A stretch of DNA of 64,000 nucleotides, from NCBI GenBank assembly GCA_947623455.1, contig OX392542.1, positions 16,251,625 through 16,315,624 on the forward strand. The letters run 5' to 3'. A model generated the notes under the pieces. The model saw nothing but the letters and a program-made list of their open reading frames with translations, made no database searches and was not told the DNA's origin. The translations under genes were made by a program, and so were the position numbers. This stretch comes from Mimachlamys varia. Lineage: Eukaryota > Mollusca > Bivalvia > Pectinida > Pectinidae. Below are positions 51,901-61,673 of the stretch, piece after piece; the stretch's first letter is position 1; the number at the start of each line of letters is the position of its first letter.

Positions 51901-54900
51901 AACTTAGCTCATCTGAGTAGGATGCTCCCACCGAGTCCACCAGGTAACTCATTCCGTTACGTTTCTCCTCTAGGCTGTACATCAACCTATCAACCACACC
52001 AGACAAGCACAATGGCACTTGTTGAAACATCCTGTCTTTGGCTGCCATTTTTCTTGGGTATCTTTGTTATGCAGTCAAATAAACCTTAAAGACTACCCGG
52101 ATTCTCCACCACTATATGACCGGCTGGTATTTCGGCCATAATTGTTATGTCATGTATTAACATCATGACATAACTAAATGATAAGGCTTCACGAAGTGTC
52201 TGCCATTCCTTGTCTTTTATTTGACCGTGCTAATCCATATACAGCATACACAATACAAAGTTTAATCCACACAGCATTCACACGCATCCATGTTCTTCAT
52301 AATAAGCTTATCACCAACTCTCAAATGAAAACTATAACTTCTGACTCCTGACTCGACTTCTAATGACTCCTCGTGACTGACTTCTTGACTAACTCAACTG
52401 ACTTCTTAATCCTGACTCCTTTCACATTGTATATGATCCCTTCTTATCTCTGGTCCTCGTCCCTGGTGGAGGACACCCTGTCCAGACTCCCTAGGGATCT
52501 TTACCTATTGCCTAACAGGACCAGTTTGTGTTTCTTGTCTTGCTATATTTTATAATAGCAGACAAACTTAACATATTGCATCTCATATGGAAACATATTA
52601 TAAAAGAGGACTTCCTATACTTTCTAATGATATAGAAATTATTTAAAAGTATTATTAAACTAAAATGGTATTTAAAGAAAACTGACTTCCATATACTTGA
52701 AGTTACAGTAAAAGCTATACAGCTTCAACACTGTACTGTTTATTACAATACTAAAAACAGATAGATATTCTTAACAACTTACTGAATCTAATGACATTTA
52801 TATTCTGATCTTACTCAAACTGTATCTAAAGTTATGACTTGTTTTAGAAGTAAAACAAAAACATCTATTCAATTTATATTATCAGGTAATGTATAGTGTG
52901 CCCTGTATCTCACTGTGGGGGATCAGACCCTTCCCTTCAGCCTGGGGGAGTTGACCTAGCATGACACTATACCTATACACACTGTAGTGGACAGCCTAAC
53001 CCTATTATCTATGAATATATTACCTAACCCTAACACATGGGTTTCCTATCTGTCATAGAAAACTGAATTGTAATGAAAAAGTCCCCAATTAAATATTATC
53101 AACATGCAATATGTGCCATTATTTTACAATATTTTATGTGTTATTGTACAATTTAAGAAATATTAGTAAAAACAATTTTTTGGTTGATTGATCAAATAAG
53201 GAAGTGTCATTTTCTATATGGGTTTCATGCAAATCACAATTGTTAACATTTTCTAATACATCATAGTTAAGAAATAGAGTTATCTTTAGAATAATATCCG
53301 AAGTTATGAGTTGACATGATCAAGAGAAGACATCGTGCGACATATTCCTTATCCTACTAGCCTACTGTACAGTACGTATACGTAGTACTGTATCGAGTCA
53401 TGATAAGTCTTACCTAGTCCGATTCACGTTCTAATTTTACAGTATCATTACATATATATTACATAATTCTTTTCAAAACTACACTAATCTTACCTTAACA
53501 GTTGTGAAAGATCACTAAATAAAGAACTTTCATTGGAAAATATCGACTTTTACATGTTTTGAGCGCTTTGTTTACATTCCCAATGGCCATCTGACAGCAC
53601 GTGTCCGCCATCTTGGATTTACCGTTAGGTGACAAAAATCCTCATTTTCACATCAAGAACGGTCATGTCACATGGATTCAAACATATAATCATTATTTTT
53701 GTTGTTAATTTCTCTTCATTTTCATATGACTTTGGTTAATTTACTCGCATCAATAAGAAAATTAGAGCTTTGACATTTCTTTGACAGGCTCGCTCGATCT
53801 ACTTTTGGGCCATTCTCTCATTGTTTTGGCTGGTAAATCAACGAGAGTTATCGAATGTTAAAATAACATCACCCATCTTTGCATTTAACACTGGTAAATA
53901 TGATAAAATCGCCGTACTTCCGAAGGACTATTTCTGTGACGTTTTTTTGCTCACTCGCCAGTGTTCAATAGGAGTTACCTCCCCTTTGCTTGGGCATAGC
54001 TACCTATGGCGTATTTTAGTGTCTGAGAGCCTCCGATATAAGATCGTTATTTGGTACAAAGTACACATTTTTTCCAATGAAACTTCACCAGATGGTGTAA
54101 TATGCACCAATCAAGGAATAAAAGGATGTATTTTGAAGATATATTACGTACATTTATCTATGGCGCCGAAAATATCCTATGGCGTATTTTAGTGTGACCG
54201 GGTGCTAGTGGTGGGAGCTCCAGCACCCGGCTATATCAGGTGGCAGGGCCAGAGGAAACTTTGGCTAAGTACTAGTCTAGAAATGCATTTTCCCTCTACT
54301 GTTACAGGTTCTGCATGATATTACTTTATTTCCAAGTATTTTATTATTATTACAAAAAACAATTAACAAGAAAATACAAAGAATTAGTAAACATCAGTAT
54401 CAATAAGTGGATTAGACAACGAAGTGTTTTCCATATTTCCTTCTTTTCATAGTTTCATAATTACACTTATTCAATGTCTCTAAAACACATGCATTAATTT
54501 TGCACTAACAGACATGCACAAATGAAATGTCAATTCAGCTCATCTAATAGAACGTGTATTTACTAATTAATCTGAAAGTGAAACTCGAAACCCGATTCAT
54601 TTCAATCAATTGTCCATGACATCATGCATTGTATACCTGTCTGTTTTTTCTGCTATTGTCTCACATGGTATTTGTTTTTGTTCGTCTTCTACCCTCCATT
54701 CACCATTTGAAGTTACTTTACGTGTAAGTATAGTCAGTAAACCATCATCGGCGAATCTGTCACTTTCAGAATCCTCAGCTTGGACTACTTTCCCCTCGTC
54801 TGCATTCAGTCTCCAGTGATTAGCCCCAGTTGAACTCCGAGAGTTACTACTGACAATGTGCATGGACACAACATACAGTGCCAAATAGGACACACTCGGT

Positions 54901-54914
54901 AAATCGTAAGTCAT
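42917..54914 (-). CDS. TTC17-like tetratricopeptide protein with C-terminal membrane anchor (3 exons)
   Basis: Exons in transcript order: 54914-54637, 45267-45036, 43495-42917; phases 2 and 0 match at both joins, giving 362 residues. The ATG at 54914 opens a signal peptide (about 1-26). After it, 'GANHWRLNADEGKVVQ' resembles the N-terminus of animal TTC17 proteins as I recall them. Exon 2 encodes 'CGKPVNYTQYDHLRGIANR', like the C-x(n)-HL-G-x2-R segment preceding TPR blocks in TTC17. Exon 3 encodes three TPR-like helix pairs (about 182-290; 'FWRIKGNSLFAIECFRKAL', 'YQEATLHFRHALDLNPGYQP'), a transmembrane helix (about 301-321) and a basic ~41-residue cytosolic tail. The TPRs would be luminal, which is unusual. 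At 362 residues it is about a third of the length of vertebrate TTC17, which lacks such an anchor, so it may be a distinct relative. A missed exon in the 9.4 kb intron cannot be excluded, but the phases fit without one. Confidence 0.78.
46645..47338. repeat. 43-bp minisatellite, about 16 copies (intron 1 of TTC17-like gene)
   Basis: Highly homogeneous units 'AGGGGATAGGAGAGTAAGAA', 'CCCTTCTGACTACAACAAAT', 'TGT'. Variation is limited to single changes (CTACCACAAA, CCCTTTTGAC, GGAAAGTAAG), implying recent expansion and probable length polymorphism. Confidence 0.95.
47575..47705 (+). mobile_element. tRNA-derived SINE
   Basis: A-box-like TGTAGCTCTACTGGTTGG (47585-47602) and B-box-like GGTCCAAATCC (47631-47641). 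The body ends with TCCTCTGGCCCTGCCACC (about 47669), shared in inverted orientation with 54238-54258. Confidence 0.65.
47706..49085. other. Intronic, no exon recognised
   Basis: Part of intron 1 of the TTC17-like gene. AT-rich, with a CCGGTATATTG/CAATATA-rich patch near 47715-47790 and 48165-48210; no splice-bounded coding frame seen. Confidence 0.5.
49090..50031 (-). repeat. LTR (3' LTR in element orientation)
   Basis: 942 bp with 6-bp inverted termini TATGAC/GTCATA. It contains an internal palindromic stretch, TTATGTCATG ... CATGACATAA, near its right end in element orientation. The copy at 52115 is its near-identical partner. Confidence 0.9.
52094..52111 (-). promoter_or_regulatory. Putative tRNA primer-binding site of the LTR element
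   Basis: The plus strand reads CCCGGATTCTCCACCA, the form of a tRNA 3' end (acceptor strand plus CCA). Its complement sits three bases from the 5' LTR on the minus strand. The tRNA is not identified. Confidence 0.6.
52115..53057 (-). repeat. LTR (5' LTR in element orientation)
   Basis: 943-bp partner of the 49090-50031 repeat, one base longer. Near-identity points to very recent insertion. Confidence 0.9.
53062..54636. other. Proximal intron 1 of the TTC17-like gene
   Basis: No exon recognised. At 53607-53620 the minus strand reads CCAAGATGGCGGAC, a strong YY1-type motif often seen at promoters, so an alternative transcription start is conceivable. At 54195-54290 there is an inverted SINE tail fragment (GGTGGCAGGGCCAGAGGA). 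The 123-codon plus frame at 53821-54192 has no recognisable features. Confidence 0.45.
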
Positions 54915-55620
54915 TTTTCGATTGAGTTCACAATGTTGACATCGGTGACAGATTATCCATTACATATGGCGGATGCTGGCAACGACACCTTCAGGCGATC
55001 AAATCAAGAACGATAATCCACGCATTTGGCGCGAAAAGAGTATAATGAACGATATCAAATGTAAAGGCTTCTTTATTTATGACCTCCTACTTATCAAAGA
55101 CGTATATATTGGATTTTTACGTCTCTGTACTTATGTTTAGACAAGGAAAAATAATTATGCGTATTATAAATATATCTACATGATAATATTTAATCAAATT
55201 TATTTAATTAGTATATAAGAAACTAATAAACTTGTATTACATGTTTAGTAAATGTAGGTTTATAACGCTTTAGGATTGAAAGAAAATGTAATCCGCTAAC
55301 TACACTTGTATCATACCATAATATCAATAAACAACAAAAAATATTTGAAATATATAACTCTTTACTATACCATTGGATCTACTATACTTAAATGTTATGC
55401 ATATGACCATTGTTATGAGTTGTAAACATTAACTAAACCACGGACTTACATAGCCTTGAAAATTTGACAATTTATTCGTCCGTACTGTCGCTATTACATC
55501 CACGATCATATATCAAGAGAGATATTGAAGACACTAGTTAGCCAGAGACGTATATATCACATTCTTTGCACTACACTTGACAATTATTTTATTGTACATC
55601 TAAGTAAATATGCTTTTTGA
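54915..55620. other. Upstream flank of the TTC17-like gene
   Basis: The probable promoter side of the minus-strand gene. ATCCGCCATATG on the minus strand near 54963-54974 is a weak YY1-like word. No TATA box can be assigned with confidence in this AT-rich sequence. Confidence 0.4.
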
Positions 55621-55624
55621 TGAC

Positions 55625-56362
55625 AAACTGTACCGACTGAGCAACAAACTGTGCTGACTCACAGGGACCTGCGAATTTGTTACAGCTAGTTTACAAACTG
55701 TACTGACTGAGGAACAAACTGTACTGACTCACAGGGACCTACGAATTTGTTGCAGCTAGTTTACAAACTGTGCTGACTCACAGGGACCTGCGAATTTGTT
55801 ACAGTTAGTTTACAAACTGTACTGACTGAGGACAAACTATACTGTCTGAGTACAAACTGTTATGACTGAGGGCAAATTGTACTGACTGGGGTCAAACTGT
55901 ACTGAATGGGGTCAAACTGTACTGACTGAGGTCAAACTGTACTAACTGTGGGGTCAAACTGTACTGACTGGGGTCAAACTGTACTGACTGAGGGAAAATG
56001 TACTGACTGAGGGCAAATTATACTGACTGAGTACAAACTGTACTGACTGAGGGCAAATTGTACTGACTGAGTACAAACTGTACTGACTGAGGGCAAATTG
56101 TACTGACTGAGGGCAAAATGTACTGACTGAGGGCAAATTGTACTGACTGAGTACAAACTGTATTGACTGAGGGCAAATTGTACTGACAGAGGACAAACTG
56201 TATTGACTGAGGACAAACTGTACTGACTGAGGGCAAATTGTACTGACTGAGTACAAACTGTATTGACTGAGGGCAAATTGTACTGACTGAGTAAAAACTG
56301 TATTGACTGAGGACAAACTGTACTGACTGAGGGCAAACTGTATCGACTAAGGACAAATTGTT
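55625..56362. repeat. 20-bp minisatellite fused with repeated MITE ends
   Basis: The main array has units of about 20 bp, 'TACTGACTGAGGGCAAATTG' / 'TACTGACTGAGTACAAACTG', from about 55800 to 56360. Its left part (55630-55815) is a higher-order repeat in which three ~65-bp units each contain CTCACAGGGACCTGCGAATT and TGTTACAGCTAGTTTACAAA, i.e. the CACAGGGAC-family left end. All three minus-strand frames stay open by periodicity; they are not genes. Confidence 0.92.
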
Positions 56363-56914
56363 CCATTTGTACTTCTTATCAATTTTACACCGTTTCAACC
56401 AAAATTCTAAAAAAATCATGTTATTCTATTTTATTTATTAAAAATTCTTCAAATGAAAATTGTAAGATTACCTTGTTGCACAGAAAAAAATATTGATTAA
56501 CATTTAAGATTAGGTTTAATGTGCCTTCTGTATATTATTAGTTCTTGTAACGCTACATTGCTTCACAATCAAATATTTTCACACCTTCCTTTATAATTCT
56601 TGATAAGGTTACTCGGTGGTTTCATTTAAACGTCACGTTGTGTAGAAGTAACCAATGTATAGATTTTAATTGTTCGATGACACTTGTCTGGATCGAAGCC
56701 CACAACACGGTAGTTCTTAGTTTACTTAACCACTAGTATCGCCTCGTGTTGACTAATCTGTTTACATTCACTTAATGCTTTTGTACGACCAAACATTGGA
56801 ATGTCATTAATTACCAGTTTTACGGCGTGCTATTTTTAATGAATAGAAAGAAAAGTTTATGTAGGCATTTTTCGGAAGGCTGTCCTTGGTGTCTCGGCCA
56901 GTACATGTCTGGTG
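56363..56914. other. Intergenic, no feature seen
   Basis: AT-rich sequence with no coding or repeat structure recognised. Confidence 0.5.
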
Positions 56915-57107
56915 CACAGGGACCTGATCATTTATTATAGCTAATTTTGGACCTAAATTAAGGTGTTTAGAGGAATTTTACACTTTTGAGTGATTTAGAT
57001 AAAAGCCTTAATGTATGGCCATTGAGATGGGGGAGGGGGGGGGGGTATCGAAAATTGATCTAAACCCCCTAAAAGTGTAGCTGTAACAAATTCTCATGTC
57101 CCTGTTT
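56915..57107. mobile_element. CACAGGGAC-family foldback MITE, copy 7
   Basis: Starts CACAGGGACCTGATCATTTA and ends GTAACAAATTCTCATGTCCC; the hinge has a poly-G tract (about 57030-57046). GTCTGGTG precedes the left end and recurs a few bases beyond the right end, a plausible target duplication displaced by a short insertion. Confidence 0.8.
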
Positions 57108-58151
57108 GTGGTCTGGTGTGGGGGTCTGTGGGGAATGTGGCGTACACATTCGATATGAGGGCCACAATCAGCACTGCCTACTATACGGTTTATAGTGTTA
57201 GTTCTATATTGATAAACTATGGATAAAAAACGTACACGTATATATATATGCGCTTGGCGGCGTCCATTGACAGGTGTACCTATATATTTGCCTTTTACTG
57301 GTATCGGTGTTAAACATTGGCGCTTCACAATGACAAATGTCAACAGCCCTATTCGGGTTTAGTCTGACAAGCTTACACCTGAAATTCAGCCTTCACAATA
57401 AAAACATATAATACACGGAATCACCCAAGCGAAGTTTCACAGGATCGAATTAATAGATTTAAATGTTTCTACATAACCGGTAGACTAAGCTGATCAGATC
57501 CCCCTATACCTATATCAGAGTATATAATGATTAATGAATGGGGTAGACCAGTTATGAATGGCGCGACGATGGGGAGATAATTCGTGGTGACAGCTTATCT
57601 ACTTTAACACTGATATGCCGAGGGCACCTGTTATTACACAAGCTGCATGCGTGTATTGAGTGATTGGTTGTCATCAAAATCACATGGGTACGTCTATGGA
57701 ATGACTACCCACCGTATCGTAACTTTAATAACCGTATTGTGGGACTGGACAAAGACTGGACAATAATACCCCCAACAACCATCGGACATATACAGAGAAG
57801 AGGCACAGATGAATCTGAAGATCGACTTTAGCGTGTACGGTATACTGATAAATGTACATGCGATATTGGCAATGCTTTGTTGTGCAAGTGGACTGGTTTT
57901 TGTCAATAATTGTGATGGATTTAAGGGTATTGAATGTCGCCTCGCCATGAAACAGTGGTATAGATCGGTAGACTAAGGCTAATTTGTCGTAAGTGATATT
58001 TAAACAATCCATGTATTGCTTTGAGAACAGTTTGACGCGGAGAGACCACTTATTTCTGTAGATTAATGGTAGTGGTTTGATTTGTACTGTGTAAATACTC
58101 GGTAACGGCACCGGGTACACAGTGTGTATCCGCCAACGACCCAATCGTCCA
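57108..58151. other. Upstream flank of the intronless gene
   Basis: Minus-strand frames of 84-148 codons here show no motif. The region presumably includes the promoter and 5' UTR of the plus-strand gene at 58152, but no specific element can be assigned. Confidence 0.45.
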
Positions 58152-59141
58152 ATGGTAGAACTCAGTACCATGCAGGACCAGCGCTCGCCACTGTCGATCT
58201 CGTTTGCTCCGGGAACGAACTTTGATGGGAAGCTCCGTCACAATTCAGCAGCCCAGGTCGCCTCGACGTACACGCTGAAACCAGTGAAAGAGAAGAATTT
58301 ACCGACTGTCACCAAGTTCTCTGCCCCAGCAGCTACAAGTCCTTCAATGCATTTCACCACAACAAACGCACTTGACTACAGGGATCCTACCGTCTATATA
58401 AGACAATCTAGAAATCCCGTACCGAAATGGTTTTTCCGAAGTAAATCAGATTTGTTGGTGGACGATCGTGAAATAGAGGATTTTTTGCCAAACAGCTCCA
58501 CAATTTCATCCTCATTTGGTCGTTCTCATGCTCGTCGCCATTCTGATGTGGTTAGCGATGCCACGCGCACGGACCACCTAGCACGTGACTTGAGGTGGCC
58601 TCGGCGAGGCTCAGCTCGCCAGTACAACACTATCCCAATCGTCCCGGAACACAGGGTCCAGGTCCATTCTATCGGGAATGGTTCCGATTATCTGTCGGAC
58701 ACAAAATACAAGCCACTGGTTGGTCATACTAGTGACCGTGTCATAAGAAACGCAACCATCAAACCAAAACCAAAGCCGCTCAAGACTGCCATGCGGATAC
58801 AGGATGGACGGCCAGGGCGACAAGATAAGCCCAATTATAGGACCGTCCACTTCACAGAGTCTGTCAATGTGGTGCCTAAAGGAGCGCCCATGTACCTGGA
58901 CAGGGGCTCCATACTCCGGCCACACGACATTAGACAGACCGCGGACGAAAGCTACCGGATACAACGTCGAACGCTTCAACGCGCAGGAACGGAAATGATG
59001 GATTCAAAATTAGACCCATTTCAACCGCGACAATTCCGGCCGAGGAGGGAGATGTCGTCAGTAGACGCTATGTCCAAACTAATGGAACGGACGTACGAAA
59101 AACAAGCACTGACAAAAGAGCTTCTAAAGAGAGGGACGTAA
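58152..59141 (+). CDS. Intronless basic, probably disordered protein with RTVHF motif
   Basis: The open frame of 329 residues begins at the first in-frame ATG, 58152; a second ATG at 58170 has a better context (TACCATGC) and may be the real start. The frame has balanced codon use quite unlike the AT-rich surroundings and ends TTAAAGAGAGGGACGTAA-like at 59139-59141. The protein is rich in R, K, S, T and P, has no signal peptide or transmembrane segment, and shows few hydrophobic stretches. Segments of note: 'PVPKWFFRSKSDLLVDD', a KPKPKPLK run, 'NYRTVHFTESVNVVPKGAP' and a C-terminal charged helix-like 'MSKLMERTYEKQALTKELLK'. RTVHF (residues 230-234) fits the [RK]-x-V-x-F docking motif for protein phosphatase 1, so a cytosolic PP1-binding or scaffold role is possible. 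I do not recognise the family. A 5' non-coding exon is possible. AATAAA near 59849 is a candidate poly(A) signal. Confidence 0.75.
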   Translation: MVELSTMQDQRSPLSISFAPGTNFDGKLRHNSAAQVASTYTLKPVKEKNLPTVTKFSAPAATSPSMHFTTTNALDYRDPTVYIRQSRNPVPKWFFRSKSDLLVDDREIEDFLPNSSTISSSFGRSHARRHSDVVSDATRTDHLARDLRWPRRGSARQYNTIPIVPEHRVQVHSIGNGSDYLSDTKYKPLVGHTSDRVIRNATIKPKPKPLKTAMRIQDGRPGRQDKPNYRTVHFTESVNVVPKGAPMYLDRGSILRPHDIRQTADESYRIQRRTLQRAGTEMMDSKLDPFQPRQFRPRREMSSVDAMSKLMERTYEKQALTKELLKRGT

Positions 59142-59925
59142 TTATGTGCTGATATACTGCCGTGTGAATTTCGTTTTGCTGTGATAATCACTTTTACCGT
59201 TTGTGTTCATGGGAAGCCTATAAACGGCGCTCGTATGAAAATGTTTTGTTCAATCCAATGATTCAGTGGCTGTATATTTCCATGAGGTTTATTTCCGTGA
59301 GGTAGTGGATGCACGCTAGTACTGTATAACCTATACTTTTGAGTTTAAATGCGGTACTTTTTCTAAGAAATGTGTGTATTATGGCGATTTACTGTGACAT
59401 ACATGTACATCCTAAGCTAAGTGAGATTGAAAGATTAGTTTCATTGAAAACCCAATAATGTGATAAGCAGGGTGTGCGGTCCCTCTGCGCTGTCCGAGGG
59501 ACAGTTGTAACCGTAATCAATGGTAAAACTGAATGGAATTATTTATGTTCCCTTAGGATTACATAGAACTAGACAACGATGGCCGGTCTACGATATAAAC
59601 CGTCGGCTATGTTCAGGTAAACGGTCGAATTAACACAGAATATCAAAGATTGGTAGTGATGGGCAATTGGTTAACATCATTATCGATAATTGGTTTGCAA
59701 TCGGAAGATCCAAATTGATCGACGATTGATGGCATAATTGGTTCATGACTGGACCGAATACTCAAATATCAAATAAGCTAGGTTAGAACACTACCACAAC
59801 GTCAACGGACAGCGTTGCTATCTGCTGTATACACGTTTGTTCTTTTAAAATAAAAAGTTTTTAAACGATTTCTATAAGTTTTGTCAAACTTACGTCATAT
59901 GGGGGAAAGATCTTAGCATAGTTAT
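59142..59925. other. 3' flank of the intronless gene
   Basis: Likely 3' UTR in its first part; no further feature beyond AATAAA near 59849. Confidence 0.45.
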
Positions 59926-59928
59926 GAT

Positions 59929-60275
59929 CATTAATATATATATTTTTTCATCAAAAACATTAAACATTTTGATTGTAATGAAGAACCGATTATATCGTTA
60001 TTGGAGTTTGCAACCGATAATAGGAAAGGAAAAACTGATCAATCATTAATATATGTTTTTACATAAAAAAATAAACATTTTGTTGTAATGAAGAACCGAT
60101 TATATCGTTAATGGAGTTTGCAATCGATGATAGGAAAGGACAAACCGATCGATCATTGATATATATTTTTACATCAAAAACATTAAACATTTTGATGTAA
60201 TGAAGAACCAATTATATCGTTAATGGAGTTTGCAATCGATAATCAGAAAGGACAAACCGATCGATTTTCGATTGC
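59929..60275. repeat. Three tandem ~120-bp AT-rich repeats
   Basis: Each copy contains 'AATGAAGAACCGATTATATC', 'GTTAATGGAGTTTGCAATCG', 'ATAATAGGAAAGGACAAACC' and 'GATCGATCATTAATATAT' with small differences. An isolated diverged relative (ATCGATAATTGG words) precedes them near 59670-59730. Confidence 0.88.
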
Positions 60276-60935
60276 TATTTGTCATCATCCCATCACTAAC
60301 GTTCGGCTGAGTAATTCTCACTTGTTAATGATATAGGCCATACAATAAGTTCCCGCATCTCTCATTGTGATATGTCATGCATGTGCAGAAATAGTCTTAA
60401 CTCTTTTTTGTAACTTTTTAAAAATTTGTTATCCAATCAAATCAACGGATGGAAAAAAAATAAAGGAGTTTCGAACATTTTAGCGCCATTTTACTGACAG
60501 TAACGTGACGTCATTATGTTCATGATGACAACATAATTATGATATCAATGAAATGAAGTCAACAATTTGATTTTGATTATATAATGACGTCTAAATGAAG
60601 ACAATAGAAAGGGAACTACATTTAAACAGGCAAAATTTTAGTTTTTGAATTTTAGTTCGCCATAGATAAAACGTGAAATTGAAATCAAAAGATCTCATTT
60701 TTGTTATGCGATGCTTCATCCTCGTTATACAAATCCTATATTTCCACATAAGCATGATGTCTGGTCACTAATGAAAACTAATTATGTATTTTCTTTCATT
60801 CATTATCATTATTGACTTTTAAGTCCTTTTATTATATAATAGTATAATTGGTTCGGAATATGCCAACAACTTGACTGTGTCAGACATTTAAAACAACGAG
60901 AATATCATTTTTTATTCACATGTGTTTTATTGACA
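60276..60935. other. Intergenic, no feature seen
   Basis: AT-rich; nothing recognised. Confidence 0.5.
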
Positions 60936-60939
60936 TTAA

Positions 60940-61308
60940 AGGCCCAATATACGTAACTTTTGGCAAAAAAAATATACGAAAATCAAGCCTAATAGCTTAT
61001 TATATTTATAGATTTAGTTCGGATTAACTGATATCAGCAATATTTAAGATGTATTCTTACGTGGTTATCGGTACAGCAGCAGATAAATATCGGTATTTGT
61101 TAACACGCGTCCATTTTGAACTGTCTTCTAACTTCGGTTTGTTTTTTAGTCATCCATGCACACCTAAATTATTTTGAATTTTCTGTCAAGAGGTTCTTGA
61201 TATAGTTACCGCTCAGGTTTACTTCGTTTAAGCTTTATTTTTTCATGGTTATCAACTGGGTTTTTTTCAGAATCATGAAAAATCCCTGAGGATGAGTATA
61301 TTGGGCCT
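60940..61308 (-). mobile_element. TTAA-flanked TIR element, copy 6 (369 bp), inverted, diverged
   Basis: Starts AGGCCCAATATACGTAACTT and ends GTATATTGGGCCT; flanks are TTAA (60936-60939) and GTAA (61309-61312, mutated). The interior matches copy 5 in orientation, with more differences than the others. Confidence 0.88.
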
Positions 61309-61673
61309 GTAATCAAAATATTTTGGCACAAGTTCTTCCTGGTACATAATATCTAGGTCCTCCCTAGAGAAATGGGAACCTGATAGCAATTTTGGCAATT
61401 AGGAAACCAGTATGTGTATTGAGGACTTATTATCACATTTTGTATCCATGTCTAATTTAATATAGTGTCTAAAAATATGTTCATATTCACGTACACTAAT
61501 GACAAAGTCAAATATTTCAATATGTGAATATAACATAGATCTAATTAAATAGTTCTGAATATCAAACAGCTGATTATGGAAAAAAACTTCTGACATGTTT
61601 GCATAAATAAACTCGATGTCTTTTAAACTATGGTATGCTTTTTGTCTGGGTTGTGTTGACATCCATAGCAGGT

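Larger units (their letters stand above)
49090..53057 (-). mobile_element. Young non-autonomous LTR element (LTR-internal-LTR, 3968 bp)
   Basis: Two direct repeats, 49090-50031 (942 bp) and 52115-53057 (943 bp), differ by only a one-base indel in my reading (CTTCCTTACTTT versus CTTCCTATACTTT). Each begins TATGAC and ends GTCATA. The whole element is flanked by GAAA (49086-49089 and 53058-53061). On the minus strand, three bases inside the 52115 LTR, TGGTGGAGAATCCGGG (about 52111-52096) has the form of a tRNA primer-binding site, and a purine-rich GATGAAGGGG near 50036-50045 could be the polypurine tract. The element therefore reads on the minus strand, the same direction as the host gene. The 2.1-kb interior has no gag/pol-sized ORF, only short broken frames, so it would need proteins from elsewhere. 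Confidence 0.88.

Noticed and set aside
51650..52050. gag-like ORF inside the LTR element
   Set aside because: The minus-strand ATG at 52050 opens a frame that hits a stop after about 22 codons, and later open stretches are in other frames. No recognisable Gag or nucleocapsid motif, so only short broken frames are reported.
53821..54192. 123-codon plus-strand frame as a gene antisense to the TTC17-like intron
   Set aside because: No signal, domain or splice evidence; AT-rich composition matches non-coding neighbours.
55954..56419. Three overlapping 120-133 codon minus-strand frames
   Set aside because: All are rotations of one 20-bp tandem unit; every frame gives the same repetitive peptide. 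Low-complexity artefact.
58122..58151. Upstream extension of the intronless gene to position 58122
   Set aside because: The codon there is GTG, not ATG; the first in-frame ATG is 58152, and 58170 has a better start context.
57725..58171. 148-codon minus-strand frame
   Set aside because: Overlaps the 5' end and probable promoter of the plus-strand gene; no motif or conserved composition.
58611..58979. 122-codon minus-strand frame
   Set aside because: Shadow of the plus-strand gene at 58152-59141.
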